Positions 8,526 through 17,182 of a stretch of 32,115 nt of DNA are shown one piece after another (the stretch's first letter is position 1; each line of letters opens with the position of its first letter). The position numbers and the translations under genes are program-made. A model generated the notes under the pieces. It saw only the letters and a program-made list of their open reading frames with translations, searched no databases and was not told the DNA's origin. Location: NCBI GenBank assembly GCA_013450215.1, contig JACDSH010000034.1:1-32115 (forward strand), in the 5' to 3' direction. The DNA comes from Nitrosospira sp. (GTDB taxonomy: Bacteria > Pseudomonadota > Gammaproteobacteria > Burkholderiales > Nitrosomonadaceae).

Positions 8526-8960
8526 ATGCGGATCTGGACCCTACACCCAAAGTATCTCGATCCCCAGGGACTGGTCGCTCTGTGGCGTGAGACTCTTCTT
8601 GCGCAGAAGGTGTTAAGGGGCGAGACCAAGGGATACCGGCATCATCCACAGCTACATCGTTTCCAAGCACATCCCGATCTGATCGGGTGTATCGCCCTTT
8701 ATTTACGTGGGATCGCAGACGAGGCTGATCGGCGTGGATATCAATTCGACAAGACAAAGATAGATCCATCTCGTCTGCAATGTCAGTTGGACGAGAGTCT
8801 CGGTCAATTGATGTATGAGTGGGCTCATCTCGGTGGGAAACTTATGCATCGTAACCCCGTTTGGCGGACTCGCTGGGAGGGGGTGACGAGCCCGGATCCA
8901 CACCCATTATTTAGGATTGTCCCGGGAGAGGTGCGGAGCTGGGAAATAAGACCGGAATGA
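8526..8960 (+). CDS. Pyrimidine dimer DNA glycosylase (endonuclease V-like)
   Basis: The small 144-residue protein begins MRIWTLHPKYLDPQGLVALWRE and contains LLAQKVLRGETKGYRHHPQL. This layout is that of bacterial members of the Pyr_excise family related to T4 endonuclease V (DenV). In the phage enzyme, an N-terminal amine and a nearby glutamate excise UV-induced cyclobutane dimers. Here a Glu sits at residue 22 (LWRE), comparable in place to the catalytic Glu of the phage enzyme; that correspondence is my reading, not an alignment. The gene starts 11 bases after hemY with AAAGG upstream, so it may be read through from the heme operon. The family call is good; the substrate is inferred. Confidence 0.75.
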   Translation: MRIWTLHPKYLDPQGLVALWRETLLAQKVLRGETKGYRHHPQLHRFQAHPDLIGCIALYLRGIADEADRRGYQFDKTKIDPSRLQCQLDESLGQLMYEWAHLGGKLMHRNPVWRTRWEGVTSPDPHPLFRIVPGEVRSWEIRPE

Positions 8961-9005
8961 GGGCCTGCTGAAATAGCCTGCGGTGCAATCTCCTCGAATT
9001 GACCC

Positions 9006-10046
9006 TTAGGACTTAGACGCGCTCGAGGAGATGGTGAACATGTCCGAGAAGAACTCATCATCCGGTAGATTCTGTAACTGGATGAAGTCCTGATGAGCTG
9101 CAGACACCATCGCAGGTGTACCGCATGCATAGACCTGATAACCGGCCAGGCTATCGAAGTCCTGCATAACCGCTTGGTGGACGAGTCCGGTTCGGCCGTG
9201 CCAATCATCTTCAGGCATAGGCTCTGACAGGACGGGTATGAAGGTGAAATTATCATGTGACTGCTGCCAACTCCCCGCCAGTTCTGCCAGATAGAGATCC
9301 GACTTGGTACGGGTTCCCCAGTAGAGAACGATCTGCCGCTCACTCGGCTGCATATTCGACTTGTAGAAGATGGATTCGATCATACTCTTTATGGGCGCGA
9401 AACCGGTTCCGCTTGCGACGAAGATGATCGGCTTATCGGACTCCTCCCTCAGGAAGAAGGTTCCGAGAGGACCTTCAAATCGAAGGATCTCCTTCTCCTT
9501 CATGGAGGTGAAGACGTGTTCTGAGAAACTGCCGCCGGGATAGTTACGGACATGCAGCTGAAGTAGTTCATCATCATGAGGCGCATTGGCCAGTGAGAAG
9601 CTGCGTCTTTTCCCGTCCTTCATCAGGATATCGATATACTGACCCGCGAGAAATTGGAGACGTTCATTGGTGGGTAGTTTCAGGGAGATGATGGTCACAT
9701 CCGGTGCAACCCGTTCGAGTCGGTCGACACGGCAGGGGAGGGTCCTGACAGTGATATCCTTGATGGCACTGATCTCGCGCGATTCGATGACGAGTTCGGA
9801 GAGTGGTAGTGCGCAGCAGAATAAAGCCATTCCGGTAGTCTTCTCGATCTCTGTCAGGGTATCTATGCTATGACTGCCGAAGTCAACCTTTCCCTGTATG
9901 ATTTTACCTTTGCAGCTACCGCAAGCACCATCTCGGCAGCCATAGGGGAGCGGGAACCCCTGTCTTAATGCAGCTTGCAGCACAGTCTCGCCGGGTTCTG
10001 CGGTGAAGATATGGCCACTTGGTTGGATGGTAATTTTGTACGACAT
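9006..10046 (-). CDS. 2Fe-2S ferredoxin/flavin NAD(P)H reductase (AscD-like)
   Basis: The 346-residue protein carries three domains. A plant-type ferredoxin domain comes first, with the cluster motif C37-R-D-G-A-C42-G-S-C45 and a fourth cysteine at 77 or 78. An FAD-binding barrel follows, with RRSFSLAN at 147-154, and then a nucleotide-binding domain with SGTGFAPIKS at about 212-221. This is the arrangement of phenol-hydroxylase reductase and of the enzymes often labelled CDP-6-deoxy-3,4-glucoseen reductase. No deoxysugar genes are nearby, so the sugar assignment is doubtful; a general electron-transfer reductase is a safer description. It is divergent from the epimerase gene across only 52 bp. 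Confidence 0.85.
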   Translation of the reverse strand: MSYKITIQPSGHIFTAEPGETVLQAALRQGFPLPYGCRDGACGSCKGKIIQGKVDFGSHSIDTLTEIEKTTGMALFCCALPLSELVIESREISAIKDITVRTLPCRVDRLERVAPDVTIISLKLPTNERLQFLAGQYIDILMKDGKRRSFSLANAPHDDELLQLHVRNYPGGSFSEHVFTSMKEKEILRFEGPLGTFFLREESDKPIIFVASGTGFAPIKSMIESIFYKSNMQPSERQIVLYWGTRTKSDLYLAELAGSWQQSHDNFTFIPVLSEPMPEDDWHGRTGLVHQAVMQDFDSLAGYQVYACGTPAMVSAAHQDFIQLQNLPDDEFFSDMFTISSSASKS

Positions 10047-10098
10047 GGGTTTATATATACTTAGTCAGTTTAATGGACAGTTAATCAGATAGATCTGG

Positions 10099-11004
10099 AT
10101 GAAGAGAACGCTCTTAATTATTGGATGTGGCGATATCGCCTTGCGCGCATCATCGCTGTTAAGGGATCACTACCGTCTGGTTGGTCTGTGTCGACGGACA
10201 GAGAGCTTTGATCAACTCCGCTCTCACGGGATCATGCCTATCCTTGGCGATCTCGACAATCCCAATAGTCTCTCCAAGATTGGGGGGGTCGCTCATGCGG
10301 TACTCCATCTTGCTCCCCCACCTGATCGTGGAACTCGGGATACCCGGACGGCTCATCTCCTGACGGCACTTACCAAGCAATCCAGATCATTGGGTCGAAT
10401 GTTACCACAACAGCTAGTCTACATCAGTACCAGCGGGGTATACGGTGACTGCGGTGGAGCCCTGATCGATGAGAATCATCCGGTCAATCCACAGTCAGAT
10501 CGTGCCATAAGACGGGTCGATGCGGAGGGTCAGTTACGAGGGTGGGGTCAGCGTAACCGGGTGAATGTCTCGATCTTACGAGTGCCTGGAATCTATGCTG
10601 ACGATCGATTGCCGCTAGCCCGGCTACGAGAAGGGGTGGCTGCACTGATACCGGATGAGGATAGCTATACCAATCACATCCATGCCGATGATCTTGCGGA
10701 CAGCACGGTTGCGGCATTGAAGTATGGAAAGCCGGGCAGGGTTTACCATATCTGCGATGATTCGGATCTGAAGATGGGTGAATATTTTGATCTGGTAGCG
10801 GATCATTTTGGACTCCCCCATCCACCACGCATTCCGCGGGCCGAGGCTCAGGGGCGGATATCACCTGGAATGCTCTCATTCATGAGGGAGTCACGACGTC
10901 TGACCAATACCCGAATGAAGAATGAGTTGCATCTGAATCTACACTACCCAACCGTATCCGATGCATTGGCGCTGATCCCAGCAAGTCACTCGGAAAGCAG
11001 GTAA
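10099..11004 (+). CDS. NAD(P)-dependent epimerase/dehydratase family protein
   Basis: The 301-residue protein has an extended-SDR Rossmann fold. The nucleotide loop LLIIGCGDIALR (GxGxxA at 9-14) opens it, and YISTSGVYGDCGG follows near 113-125. The HIHADDLADSTVAAL segment near 195-209 is typical of YeeZ/GalE-like members. The canonical YxxxK is not evident (the equivalent region reads RRVDAEGQLR), as in several atypical SDRs, so a classical dehydrogenase reaction is uncertain. The substrate is unknown. A cutA start lies 4 bases after its stop, so the two are probably co-transcribed. Confidence 0.8.
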   Translation: MKRTLLIIGCGDIALRASSLLRDHYRLVGLCRRTESFDQLRSHGIMPILGDLDNPNSLSKIGGVAHAVLHLAPPPDRGTRDTRTAHLLTALTKQSRSLGRMLPQQLVYISTSGVYGDCGGALIDENHPVNPQSDRAIRRVDAEGQLRGWGQRNRVNVSILRVPGIYADDRLPLARLREGVAALIPDEDSYTNHIHADDLADSTVAALKYGKPGRVYHICDDSDLKMGEYFDLVADHFGLPHPPRIPRAEAQGRISPGMLSFMRESRRLTNTRMKNELHLNLHYPTVSDALALIPASHSESR

Positions 11005-11008
11005 AATC

Positions 11009-11386
11009 TTGAGTCATGATCCAATTGGCAATAGCTGCCCGATAGTCAGTCCGATGGATCCTGTCATCATCATGACTAACTTCCCTGACCGGGTGAGCGC
11101 TTTGGCCCTTGCTAAAGAGCTGGTTGATCAGAGGTTGGCCGCGTGCGTTAATGTTCTATCTGAATGCAGTTCTGTCTACCGATGGAAGAATGAGATCGAG
11201 CATGCAGATGAGGTGCCGGTACTGATTAAGACACTCTCCCAAAACTACCTGCAGGTCGAGAGTCTCGTGAAAAGGATGCACCCCTACGAACTCCCGGAGA
11301 TTATTGCTGTCCCAGTAGTTGAAGGTTTCCCTGGTTATATGCAATGGATCACTGACGAGACCACGCCACTCCCAGATAAAACATGA
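11009..11386 (+). CDS. cutA: CutA divalent-cation tolerance protein
   Basis: The small cytoplasmic CutA fold is shown by VIIMTNFPDRVSALALAK, LVDQRLAACVNVL, SVYRWKNEIEHADEVPVLIKT and HPYELPEIIAVPV. The last two are the hallmark strand motifs. The 125-residue form starts at TTG 11009, with GCAGG seven bases upstream. ATG 11054 (MDPVIIMTN) would give about 110 residues, the usual core length, but has no Shine-Dalgarno. CutA forms trimers and has been linked to copper tolerance, though its true role is unsettled. Its stop overlaps the dsbD start (ATGA), the cutA-dsbD pairing common in proteobacteria. Confidence 0.93.
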   Translation: MSHDPIGNSCPIVSPMDPVIIMTNFPDRVSALALAKELVDQRLAACVNVLSECSSVYRWKNEIEHADEVPVLIKTLSQNYLQVESLVKRMHPYELPEIIAVPVVEGFPGYMQWITDETTPLPDKT

Positions 11387-13338
11387 AAAGAATTGTGCCC
11401 ATATCCACGTACCTGAAACGTTATCTATTCATGCTGATGTGCGTCATCAGCATGAATGCATTCGCTCAGGAGGGTAAGTCCTTTAATCTGATGTCCGGTC
11501 TTCAGCAGCTCGGTGCAAATCTGGGTCAGATTGAGGAGGAGTTGCTGCCGCCTGATCAGGCTTTTAAGCTAACGGTCAGGGTTCGTGATGCGGATACGCT
11601 GATCGCGGACTTTGTTCCAGCAAAAAATTATTACCTCTACCGAGACAAGGTCGCATTTAAGTCTCAGGATGCCAATACCCTCATTGAGGGGATCTCTCTC
11701 CCGAGGGGGGAGATGAAGAGTGATGTCACCTTCGGCCAGGTCGAGGTATTTCATAAGCCATTCCAGGCAATTATCTCTCTCAAGAGAGACCCCTTCTCAA
11801 CCAATCAACTGACCCTTGCTGCGAGCTACCAAGGTTGCAATGAACCGATCGGTGTCTGCTATGCACCCATCAGCAAGTTACTTGAACTGACGCTACCGGC
11901 GGCTCGTGCTGTGGTCGGATCGGTGGCAGAGGCGTTGAGTAATAACGCGAACGCTGCCAGGACTAGCGCATCTGATGAGCTGTTCCAATTACCCGCTCAG
12001 TCTGCGGGGATTGAGACTGAATCAAACAGGATCGAGCAGATGTTTGAGAGCGGCAACTTCTGGCTCATCCTGACCGGATTCTTTGGGTTCGGTTTACTGC
12101 TCTCGTTCACACCATGCGTATTTCCGATGTTCCCCATTCTGTCTGGGATCATCGCGAACCGGGGTCACAACATCACCAAGACTCACGGATTCATCTTAGC
12201 GCTATCGTATGTCATGGGGATGGCACTGACCTATGCTGTGGCGGGGGTCGCGGCGGGGCTCTCGGGTGCGATGCTCTCAGCAGCGCTTCAGAATGGATGG
12301 GTGCTCGGAACCTTTGCGCTGACATTCGTTGTTCTTGCGCTCTCTATGTTTGGGTTCTATGAGTTGCAACTGCCCGGCTTTCTTCAGAGCAAACTCTCCG
12401 AGGAGGTGGGACATGTGAAGGGTGGACACCTGACCAGTGTATTCGGGATGGGTGCTCTGTCTGCACTGATTGTGGGCCCTTGTGTTGCGGCGCCATTAGC
12501 GGGTGCGCTGCTCTATATCAGTCAGACACGGGACGTGGTCTTGGGTGGGTCGGCACTCTTTGTGATGGCACTCGGAATGGGTATGCCGCTACTGCTACTT
12601 GGCGCATCGGCTGGGGCGTTGCTACCAAAGGCGGGTCCCTGGATGGAGTCAGTAAAACGATTTTCTGGAGTGCTTTTACTGGGGACGGCGATCTGGTTGA
12701 TATCGCCCGTCATTCCGGCGGTGGTGCATATGATCTTGTGGGCGGTCCTGCTAATTGTCTCGGCCATCTACCTGCACGCGATTGATCCACTTCCGCCATC
12801 ATCCTCAGGCCTACGCAAATTCTTAAAGGGGGTGGGACTGATCGCGCTATTGACCGGGGTGGCATTGCTGATAGGGGTTATGTCTGGTGGGCGGGATATT
12901 CTCCAGCCCCTCTCAAAATTAAATATTGCGAGCGTTGGTGCGGTAGAGGCGGGTAAGGAAAATGCTGGTGTGGGTGAGCATCTGCCCTTTCGACGGGTCA
13001 GATCGATCGCAGAGCTTGATCAGCAGATCATAGAGTCTCGTGGTCAGTATGTGATGGTGGATTTTTATGCGGACTGGTGTATCTCGTGTAAGGAGATGGA
13101 GCGTTTCACCTTTACCGATGCACGAGTCCAGTCTCGTCTGAAGGGCGTGACACTGCTCCAGGTCGATGTGACCGCAGGTACACCGGACGATCTGGCACTG
13201 CTCAAACGTTTTAAGCTATTCGGTCCTCCTGGCATTCTGTTTATGGATCGCCAGGGCCGTGACATCCCCGGAGTCAGGCTGATCGGCTTTCAGAATGCAG
13301 AGAGCTTCCTCACCGTGCTGAATGCACTCCTCATTTGA
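11383..13338 (+). CDS. dsbD: Thiol:disulfide interchange protein DsbD
   Basis: The 651-residue inner-membrane protein passes electrons from cytoplasmic thioredoxin to periplasmic DsbC/TlpA-type proteins. All three domains are present. A signal peptide ends near AFAQ (about 29). The periplasmic alpha domain has Cys152 and Cys159 in YQGCNEPIGVCYAPIS. An eight-helix membrane core has Cys245 (FTPCVFPMFPILSG) and Cys367 (VGPCVAAPLAGALLY). The C-terminal thioredoxin-like gamma domain has DFYADWCISCKEM (Cys566, Cys569). Every redox cysteine is intact. It is flanked by cutA (ATGA overlap) and a TlpA-like thioredoxin (TGATG overlap), its probable partner. Confidence 0.97.
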   Translation: MKRIVPISTYLKRYLFMLMCVISMNAFAQEGKSFNLMSGLQQLGANLGQIEEELLPPDQAFKLTVRVRDADTLIADFVPAKNYYLYRDKVAFKSQDANTLIEGISLPRGEMKSDVTFGQVEVFHKPFQAIISLKRDPFSTNQLTLAASYQGCNEPIGVCYAPISKLLELTLPAARAVVGSVAEALSNNANAARTSASDELFQLPAQSAGIETESNRIEQMFESGNFWLILTGFFGFGLLLSFTPCVFPMFPILSGIIANRGHNITKTHGFILALSYVMGMALTYAVAGVAAGLSGAMLSAALQNGWVLGTFALTFVVLALSMFGFYELQLPGFLQSKLSEEVGHVKGGHLTSVFGMGALSALIVGPCVAAPLAGALLYISQTRDVVLGGSALFVMALGMGMPLLLLGASAGALLPKAGPWMESVKRFSGVLLLGTAIWLISPVIPAVVHMILWAVLLIVSAIYLHAIDPLPPSSSGLRKFLKGVGLIALLTGVALLIGVMSGGRDILQPLSKLNIASVGAVEAGKENAGVGEHLPFRRVRSIAELDQQIIESRGQYVMVDFYADWCISCKEMERFTFTDARVQSRLKGVTLLQVDVTAGTPDDLALLKRFKLFGPPGILFMDRQGRDIPGVRLIGFQNAESFLTVLNALLI

Positions 13339-13886
13339 TGGCTCATTTCAAACAGATCTTAATCTATGCGGGGATTGCTTTATTGGCAGTAACGGCGGGA
13401 CTCCTGCTGCGGGGGCAGCTCACCAGCGGCAGTCCTTCAAGTGTTTCTGAAAGTGTTTCAAGTAAAGGGTCAGAAGCGATACTCGCAGCCGTTCTGCCTG
13501 ATCTGCAGGGGACGAGTCAGCCGATCTCACAGTGGCGTGGACAGGTTCTGGTAGTGAACTTCTGGGCGAGTTGGTGCGAGCCCTGTCGAAAAGAGATCCC
13601 AGAATTCATTGAGGTCCAGAATCAATTCCGTGATCAGGGTCTAGTCTTTGTAGGAATTGCGGTGGACCAACCTCAGAAGGCGGCTGCCTTCAGCCAAGAT
13701 ATCGGGATCAATTACTCGGTACTGACGGGTGGGATGGAGGCCATGTCATTAGCCGAGGCAGCGGGAAATAAACAGGGAGCACTCCCATTCACAGTTATCA
13801 TCGACCGTAGCGGAAATATTATTAGTACCCATCTAGGACTTCTCAGTCGTAGCAAGTTAGAGGCTACGATCAAGCCCCTTCTCTAG
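13338..13886 (+). CDS. TlpA/ResA-like membrane-anchored thioredoxin
   Basis: The product has 182 residues from the ATG at 13338, which overlaps the dsbD stop as TGATG; an in-frame TTG one codon earlier is less likely. An N-terminal membrane anchor (about 8-25) precedes a Ser-rich linker and a thioredoxin domain with the active site NFWASWCEPCRKE (Cys80, Cys83). GALPFTVIIDRSG near 145-157 carries the cis-proline. The protein should face the periplasm and receive electrons from DsbD, for disulfide reduction that may include cytochrome c maturation (CcmG/ResA-like role, inferred). The close match to TlpA-family proteins makes the fold certain; the specific substrate is not. Confidence 0.88.
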   Translation: MAHFKQILIYAGIALLAVTAGLLLRGQLTSGSPSSVSESVSSKGSEAILAAVLPDLQGTSQPISQWRGQVLVVNFWASWCEPCRKEIPEFIEVQNQFRDQGLVFVGIAVDQPQKAAAFSQDIGINYSVLTGGMEAMSLAEAAGNKQGALPFTVIIDRSGNIISTHLGLLSRSKLEATIKPLL

Positions 13887-13913
13887 CAGAAACCTTCTTC
13901 TTGTTTGAATGTA

Positions 13914-14411
13914 TTATCGAGCTTTGTATCCTCGAGCATTGATCAATCTCCACGAAAATTCACGAGTTCTGTCGGATGTAAGCGCCACCGAGAGCGCGGC
14001 CTTGGTCAGAGGTGCCGCGTTCATATCGATCGTGTACTCGTTCGTGATAAGTGGTATCTCAGGCTGGATCGGGGTGAGGTGGAGGGTGACTTGGGTGATG
14101 GTGTAATCGGTATTGCCATTGAAGAGGCTGCCGCTGAAGGTGCCATAGGCAGGTCCCCCATCTGCGTCGAGTTTATTCAGGACATCTGGTGACAGGTCCT
14201 GATCTTTGGGTCGCTTTTTTGGAAATTGCTCACGGCAGATCCGACTAATCTCTTGGGCGGAGGTTTTTCCAAGGGCTTTTCTAGATTCTTTTAGACAGTG
14301 TGTAAAATTAGAAAGTCCAGTCGGACTGGCGTCGGACTGGACTGGTGAGATGAGTGCTATGCTCGCAAGAATGGCCAGAGGGGTGAATGTTCCTCTGGCT
14401 ATTTTTTTCAT
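13914..14411 (-). CDS. Secreted protein of unknown function
   Basis: The 165-residue product has an N-terminal signal (MKKIARGTFTPLAILASIAL, probable cleavage after about residue 28). The mature part opens with a helical segment holding two cysteines (Cys39 and Cys59), which could form a disulfide. A likely beta-rich portion follows (YGTFSGSLFNGNTDYTITQV), ending FSWRLINARGY. I recognise no named family. The gene starts 4 bases after the stop of the DUF2490-like gene and has no good Shine-Dalgarno, so it is probably translated by coupling to that gene. The two presumably act together in the periplasm or outer membrane. Confidence 0.7.
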   Translation of the reverse strand: MKKIARGTFTPLAILASIALISPVQSDASPTGLSNFTHCLKESRKALGKTSAQEISRICREQFPKKRPKDQDLSPDVLNKLDADGGPAYGTFSGSLFNGNTDYTITQVTLHLTPIQPEIPLITNEYTIDMNAAPLTKAALSVALTSDRTREFSWRLINARGYKAR

Positions 14412-14415
14412 GCGG

Positions 14416-15192
14416 TTAGAAGTTGAGGAACAGATTCGTCGACAGAATATGATCCATCAGATTAGTGTTACCAAATCTATTGAGGGTCTGATTCATATAA
14501 CCAATCTCGGTGCGTGCAAATTTATTAATCGTATACGCCCCACCTGCAAATGCCCGGTTCTGATCAAAACCACTGTGAGGGCCCGATGCTCCCCATGCAT
14601 TATTCATATGCACAAATATTTCATTTGCCAAGACTAAGCCAAAGTTAGGGGCTTGTGGCACAGGAATCAATACCCTAGCCAGTTGACGGAAACGATAACC
14701 GGTATCGCCGCTAGGGTCTTTCCATTGTTCTACCCAGCGTTCTTCAAAACGGGTGCGAAGTGCGAATGTGGGGTTAAAGGGACCAATCTTGAAACGGTCA
14801 GCCCATGATAATTGTTGCCATATCCGTTGCTCATCAAACGATGTACTGGCAAAGGGGGCAGTGGTTGGGGCCCATGCATAGCCTAGCCAGACTTGGGTCG
14901 TCCTATTAACTTGATAACCGAGGCCGGGGCGAACGATGGCCTGTGAGAATCGTGTCCCATCATTGCCAAAACGTCCCTGACCTTCCATCCACCACCTGAA
15001 GTTTGCAAGCTTCGGATTGGTTATTCCTAGAGAATCGAACTTACCGATCGCAGTGACATTATTCCAAGACTGGAAGTCTATCGAATCGCCGGTATTATCG
15101 TTAAGGGCAGACTCAGCGTGGACCGATATGGGGGCCAAAAGCACTAGCCCAGTTGCGGCGAGTAGGGCAATAATTTTTTGTTTAATGAGCAT
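14416..15192 (-). CDS. DUF2490-like outer-membrane beta-barrel protein
   Basis: The 258-residue product has a clear signal peptide (LLAATGLVLLAPISVHA, cleavage near residue 26). The mature part has many alternating aromatic strands: FQSWNNVTAIG, RWWMEGQGRF, TQVWLGYAWAP, RIWQQLSWAD, LRTRFEERWVEQW. It ends NLFLNF, whose terminal Phe is the usual signal for barrel insertion. This matches the DUF2490 family of predicted outer-membrane proteins, whose function is unknown. The start is supported by a strong Shine-Dalgarno (AGAGGA, five bases before the ATG). It heads a two-gene unit with the small secreted protein. Confidence 0.8.
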   Translation of the reverse strand: MLIKQKIIALLAATGLVLLAPISVHAESALNDNTGDSIDFQSWNNVTAIGKFDSLGITNPKLANFRWWMEGQGRFGNDGTRFSQAIVRPGLGYQVNRTTQVWLGYAWAPTTAPFASTSFDEQRIWQQLSWADRFKIGPFNPTFALRTRFEERWVEQWKDPSGDTGYRFRQLARVLIPVPQAPNFGLVLANEIFVHMNNAWGASGPHSGFDQNRAFAGGAYTINKFARTEIGYMNQTLNRFGNTNLMDHILSTNLFLNF

Positions 15193-15428
15193 TTAATTCC
15201 TCTTTAATCGGTCACGTTAATTTGTTTATTTACATTAAATGATCAGGATCCAATCTTTCTTCTGATCAAGTCTTCAGTCTTCGATGCCACGCTAGCGTGG
15301 CTAAAAATTGACTGGGGGTATTCTGTACCGCCATCCGTTCGAGAAATTATCATGATCTGAGTGAAGAAATCGTCATGCAGAAGTGAGGTATTTGTGAAGT
15401 CTTGTACCTATTCATCGGAACTCTAAGG
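15193..15428. other. Intergenic region with a 16-bp perfect palindrome
   Basis: This gap of about 236 bases lies between the DUF2490-like gene and the 3' end of glnS. GCCACGCTAGCGTGGC at 15286-15301 is a perfect inverted repeat able to form an 8-bp stem. No U-tract follows on either strand, so it is not a standard rho-independent terminator. It could be a symmetric operator for the DUF2490-like gene, about 95 bp downstream of it in the direction of transcription, or a non-canonical glnS terminator. Nothing else is apparent in the gap. Confidence 0.4.
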
Positions 15429-17150
15429 TCAGCTGGACTTTCCCCAGGAGTCCCGTAACGTGACCGCGCGATTGAAGATCGGTCTTCCGGGCTTTGATTC
15501 AACCCGGTCAGCGATGAAGTAGCCATTCCGTTCAAACTGGAATAGCTCTTCAGGTAGGGCGTCACTGAGGGAGGGTTCAAGATAGGCCGATAGGATCTCC
15601 CTCGAGTGAGGATTCAGGGAGTCTTTATAATCCTTACCGCCCGAATCGGGGTGAGGTTCTACAAAGAGTCGGTCAAATATTCGGACCTCCGACTTGCAGG
15701 CATGGAGGGAGGATAGCCAATGAATATTACCCTTGACCTTGCGAGACTCGGCGCCCGGTGTCCCGCTCTTGGTGTCAGGGTCATAGGTGCAATGGATCTC
15801 CTCAATCTCACCGTTATCATTCTTAACGAGGCCAACGTACTTCACGATATAGGCATAACGGAGTCGGACCTCCATCCCGGGTGAGAGGCGGAAGTAGCCC
15901 TTGGTGGGAACCTCCATGAAGTCCTCTTGCTCGATATAGAGGACCCTTGAGAGGGCGACCGGACGGCTTCCCCATTCAGGATTTTGGGGATGGTTGGGAG
16001 CGGTGCACTCTTCAACTTGCCCCTCTGGGAAGTTATCTATGATGAGTTTGAGAGGTCTTAAGACTGCGATACGTCTGGGTGCGCTCTCATTTAAGTCCTG
16101 TCTGAGACAGTCTTCCAGCAGGCCCATATCGATCCACGAGTCGGATTTGCTCACGCCGATACGGTCAGTGAAGAGCCGAATCGATTGAGGGGTGTAGCCG
16201 CGGCGGCGCATCCCGACCAGGGTGGGCATGCGGGGGTCGTCCCACCCATCGACCAGGCTACTCTCGACCAGTTCCATGAGTTTGCGCTTACTCGTCACGG
16301 TATAGGTCATATTCAGACGAGCAAACTCAACCTGTTGTGGATGGCATTGGACCTGATCTTGCAATTGATCCAAGACCCAGTCATAGAGGGGTCGGTGGTC
16401 CTCGAACTCCAGTGTGCAGATGGAGTGTGTGATCCTCTCAAGGGCATCCGAGATGCAGTGGGTATAGTCATACATCGGGTAGATGCTCCACCTGTCACCG
16501 GTACGGTGGTGGTGGGCACGACGGATGCGGTAGATGACCGGGTCACGTAGATTGATATTGGGGGAAGACATATCAATCTTGGCTCGGAGTACATACTCAC
16601 CATCAGCGAAATCACCGGCCTTCATGCGTCGGAAGAGGTCGAGATTCTCATTGATGCTTCGGTCACGGTGAGGACTATTCTTGCCCACCTCGGTCAGTGT
16701 GCCTCTGAGTGAACGGATCTCCTCAGCGGTGAGGCTGTCGACATAGGCATGACCCCGAGTGATCAGTTGTTCGGCAAGTTCGTACAGCCTGTCGAAATAG
16801 TCGGATGCGTAGTGAAGGTTGCGACCCCAATCGAAGCCGAGCCACCTGACCGACTCGATGATGGTATCGACATACTCCTGATTTTCTTTTTCAGGATTGG
16901 TGTCATCGAAACGGAGGTGACAGATGCCACCGTAATCACGGGCAAGACCAAAGTTAAGACAAATGCTCTTAGCATGACCGATATGGAGGTATCCATTCGG
17001 TTCAGGTGGGAAGCGGGTCTCAACCCGTCCTCCCCACTTACCTGAACGGTTGTCATCATCGATCAGGTTACGGATGAAATTAGCTGCGGGCATAGTTGCG
17101 TTTGCAGCGGTGGGTGGTCTGACGGCAGGATTGTCTTTCAAGTGGGTCAC
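15429..17150 (-). CDS. glnS: Glutaminyl-tRNA synthetase
   Basis: This class I aminoacyl-tRNA synthetase charges tRNA-Gln. The 573-residue protein has the HIGH-type motif PPEPNGYLHIGHAKS (about 48-62), LRFDDTNPEKE shortly after, and a KMSKS-equivalent VTSKRKL near 283 (usually VMSKRKL). Bacterial GlnRS is about 555 residues, so the length fits. The longest start is GTG 17150. ATG 17093 (MPAANFIRNLI) aligns better with the usual N-terminus; neither has a Shine-Dalgarno. Its presence means Gln-tRNA is made directly here, as expected in beta/gammaproteobacteria, rather than only through the amidotransferase route. It is divergent from birA. Confidence 0.96.
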   Translation of the reverse strand: MTHLKDNPAVRPPTAANATMPAANFIRNLIDDDNRSGKWGGRVETRFPPEPNGYLHIGHAKSICLNFGLARDYGGICHLRFDDTNPEKENQEYVDTIIESVRWLGFDWGRNLHYASDYFDRLYELAEQLITRGHAYVDSLTAEEIRSLRGTLTEVGKNSPHRDRSINENLDLFRRMKAGDFADGEYVLRAKIDMSSPNINLRDPVIYRIRRAHHHRTGDRWSIYPMYDYTHCISDALERITHSICTLEFEDHRPLYDWVLDQLQDQVQCHPQQVEFARLNMTYTVTSKRKLMELVESSLVDGWDDPRMPTLVGMRRRGYTPQSIRLFTDRIGVSKSDSWIDMGLLEDCLRQDLNESAPRRIAVLRPLKLIIDNFPEGQVEECTAPNHPQNPEWGSRPVALSRVLYIEQEDFMEVPTKGYFRLSPGMEVRLRYAYIVKYVGLVKNDNGEIEEIHCTYDPDTKSGTPGAESRKVKGNIHWLSSLHACKSEVRIFDRLFVEPHPDSGGKDYKDSLNPHSREILSAYLEPSLSDALPEELFQFERNGYFIADRVESKPGRPIFNRAVTLRDSWGKSS

Positions 17151-17182
17151 TCACGAGGTAATTCGCCATTCAGGGCGTGGCA

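Noticed and set aside
10484-10879. 131-codon minus-strand frame inside the epimerase gene
   Set aside because: Antisense to a well-supported gene, with a low-complexity Pro/His/Arg-rich product typical of shadow frames.
16185-16550. 121-codon plus-strand frame inside glnS
   Set aside because: It lies wholly antisense to an intact, motif-complete glnS and has no domain or Shine-Dalgarno; it is a shadow frame.
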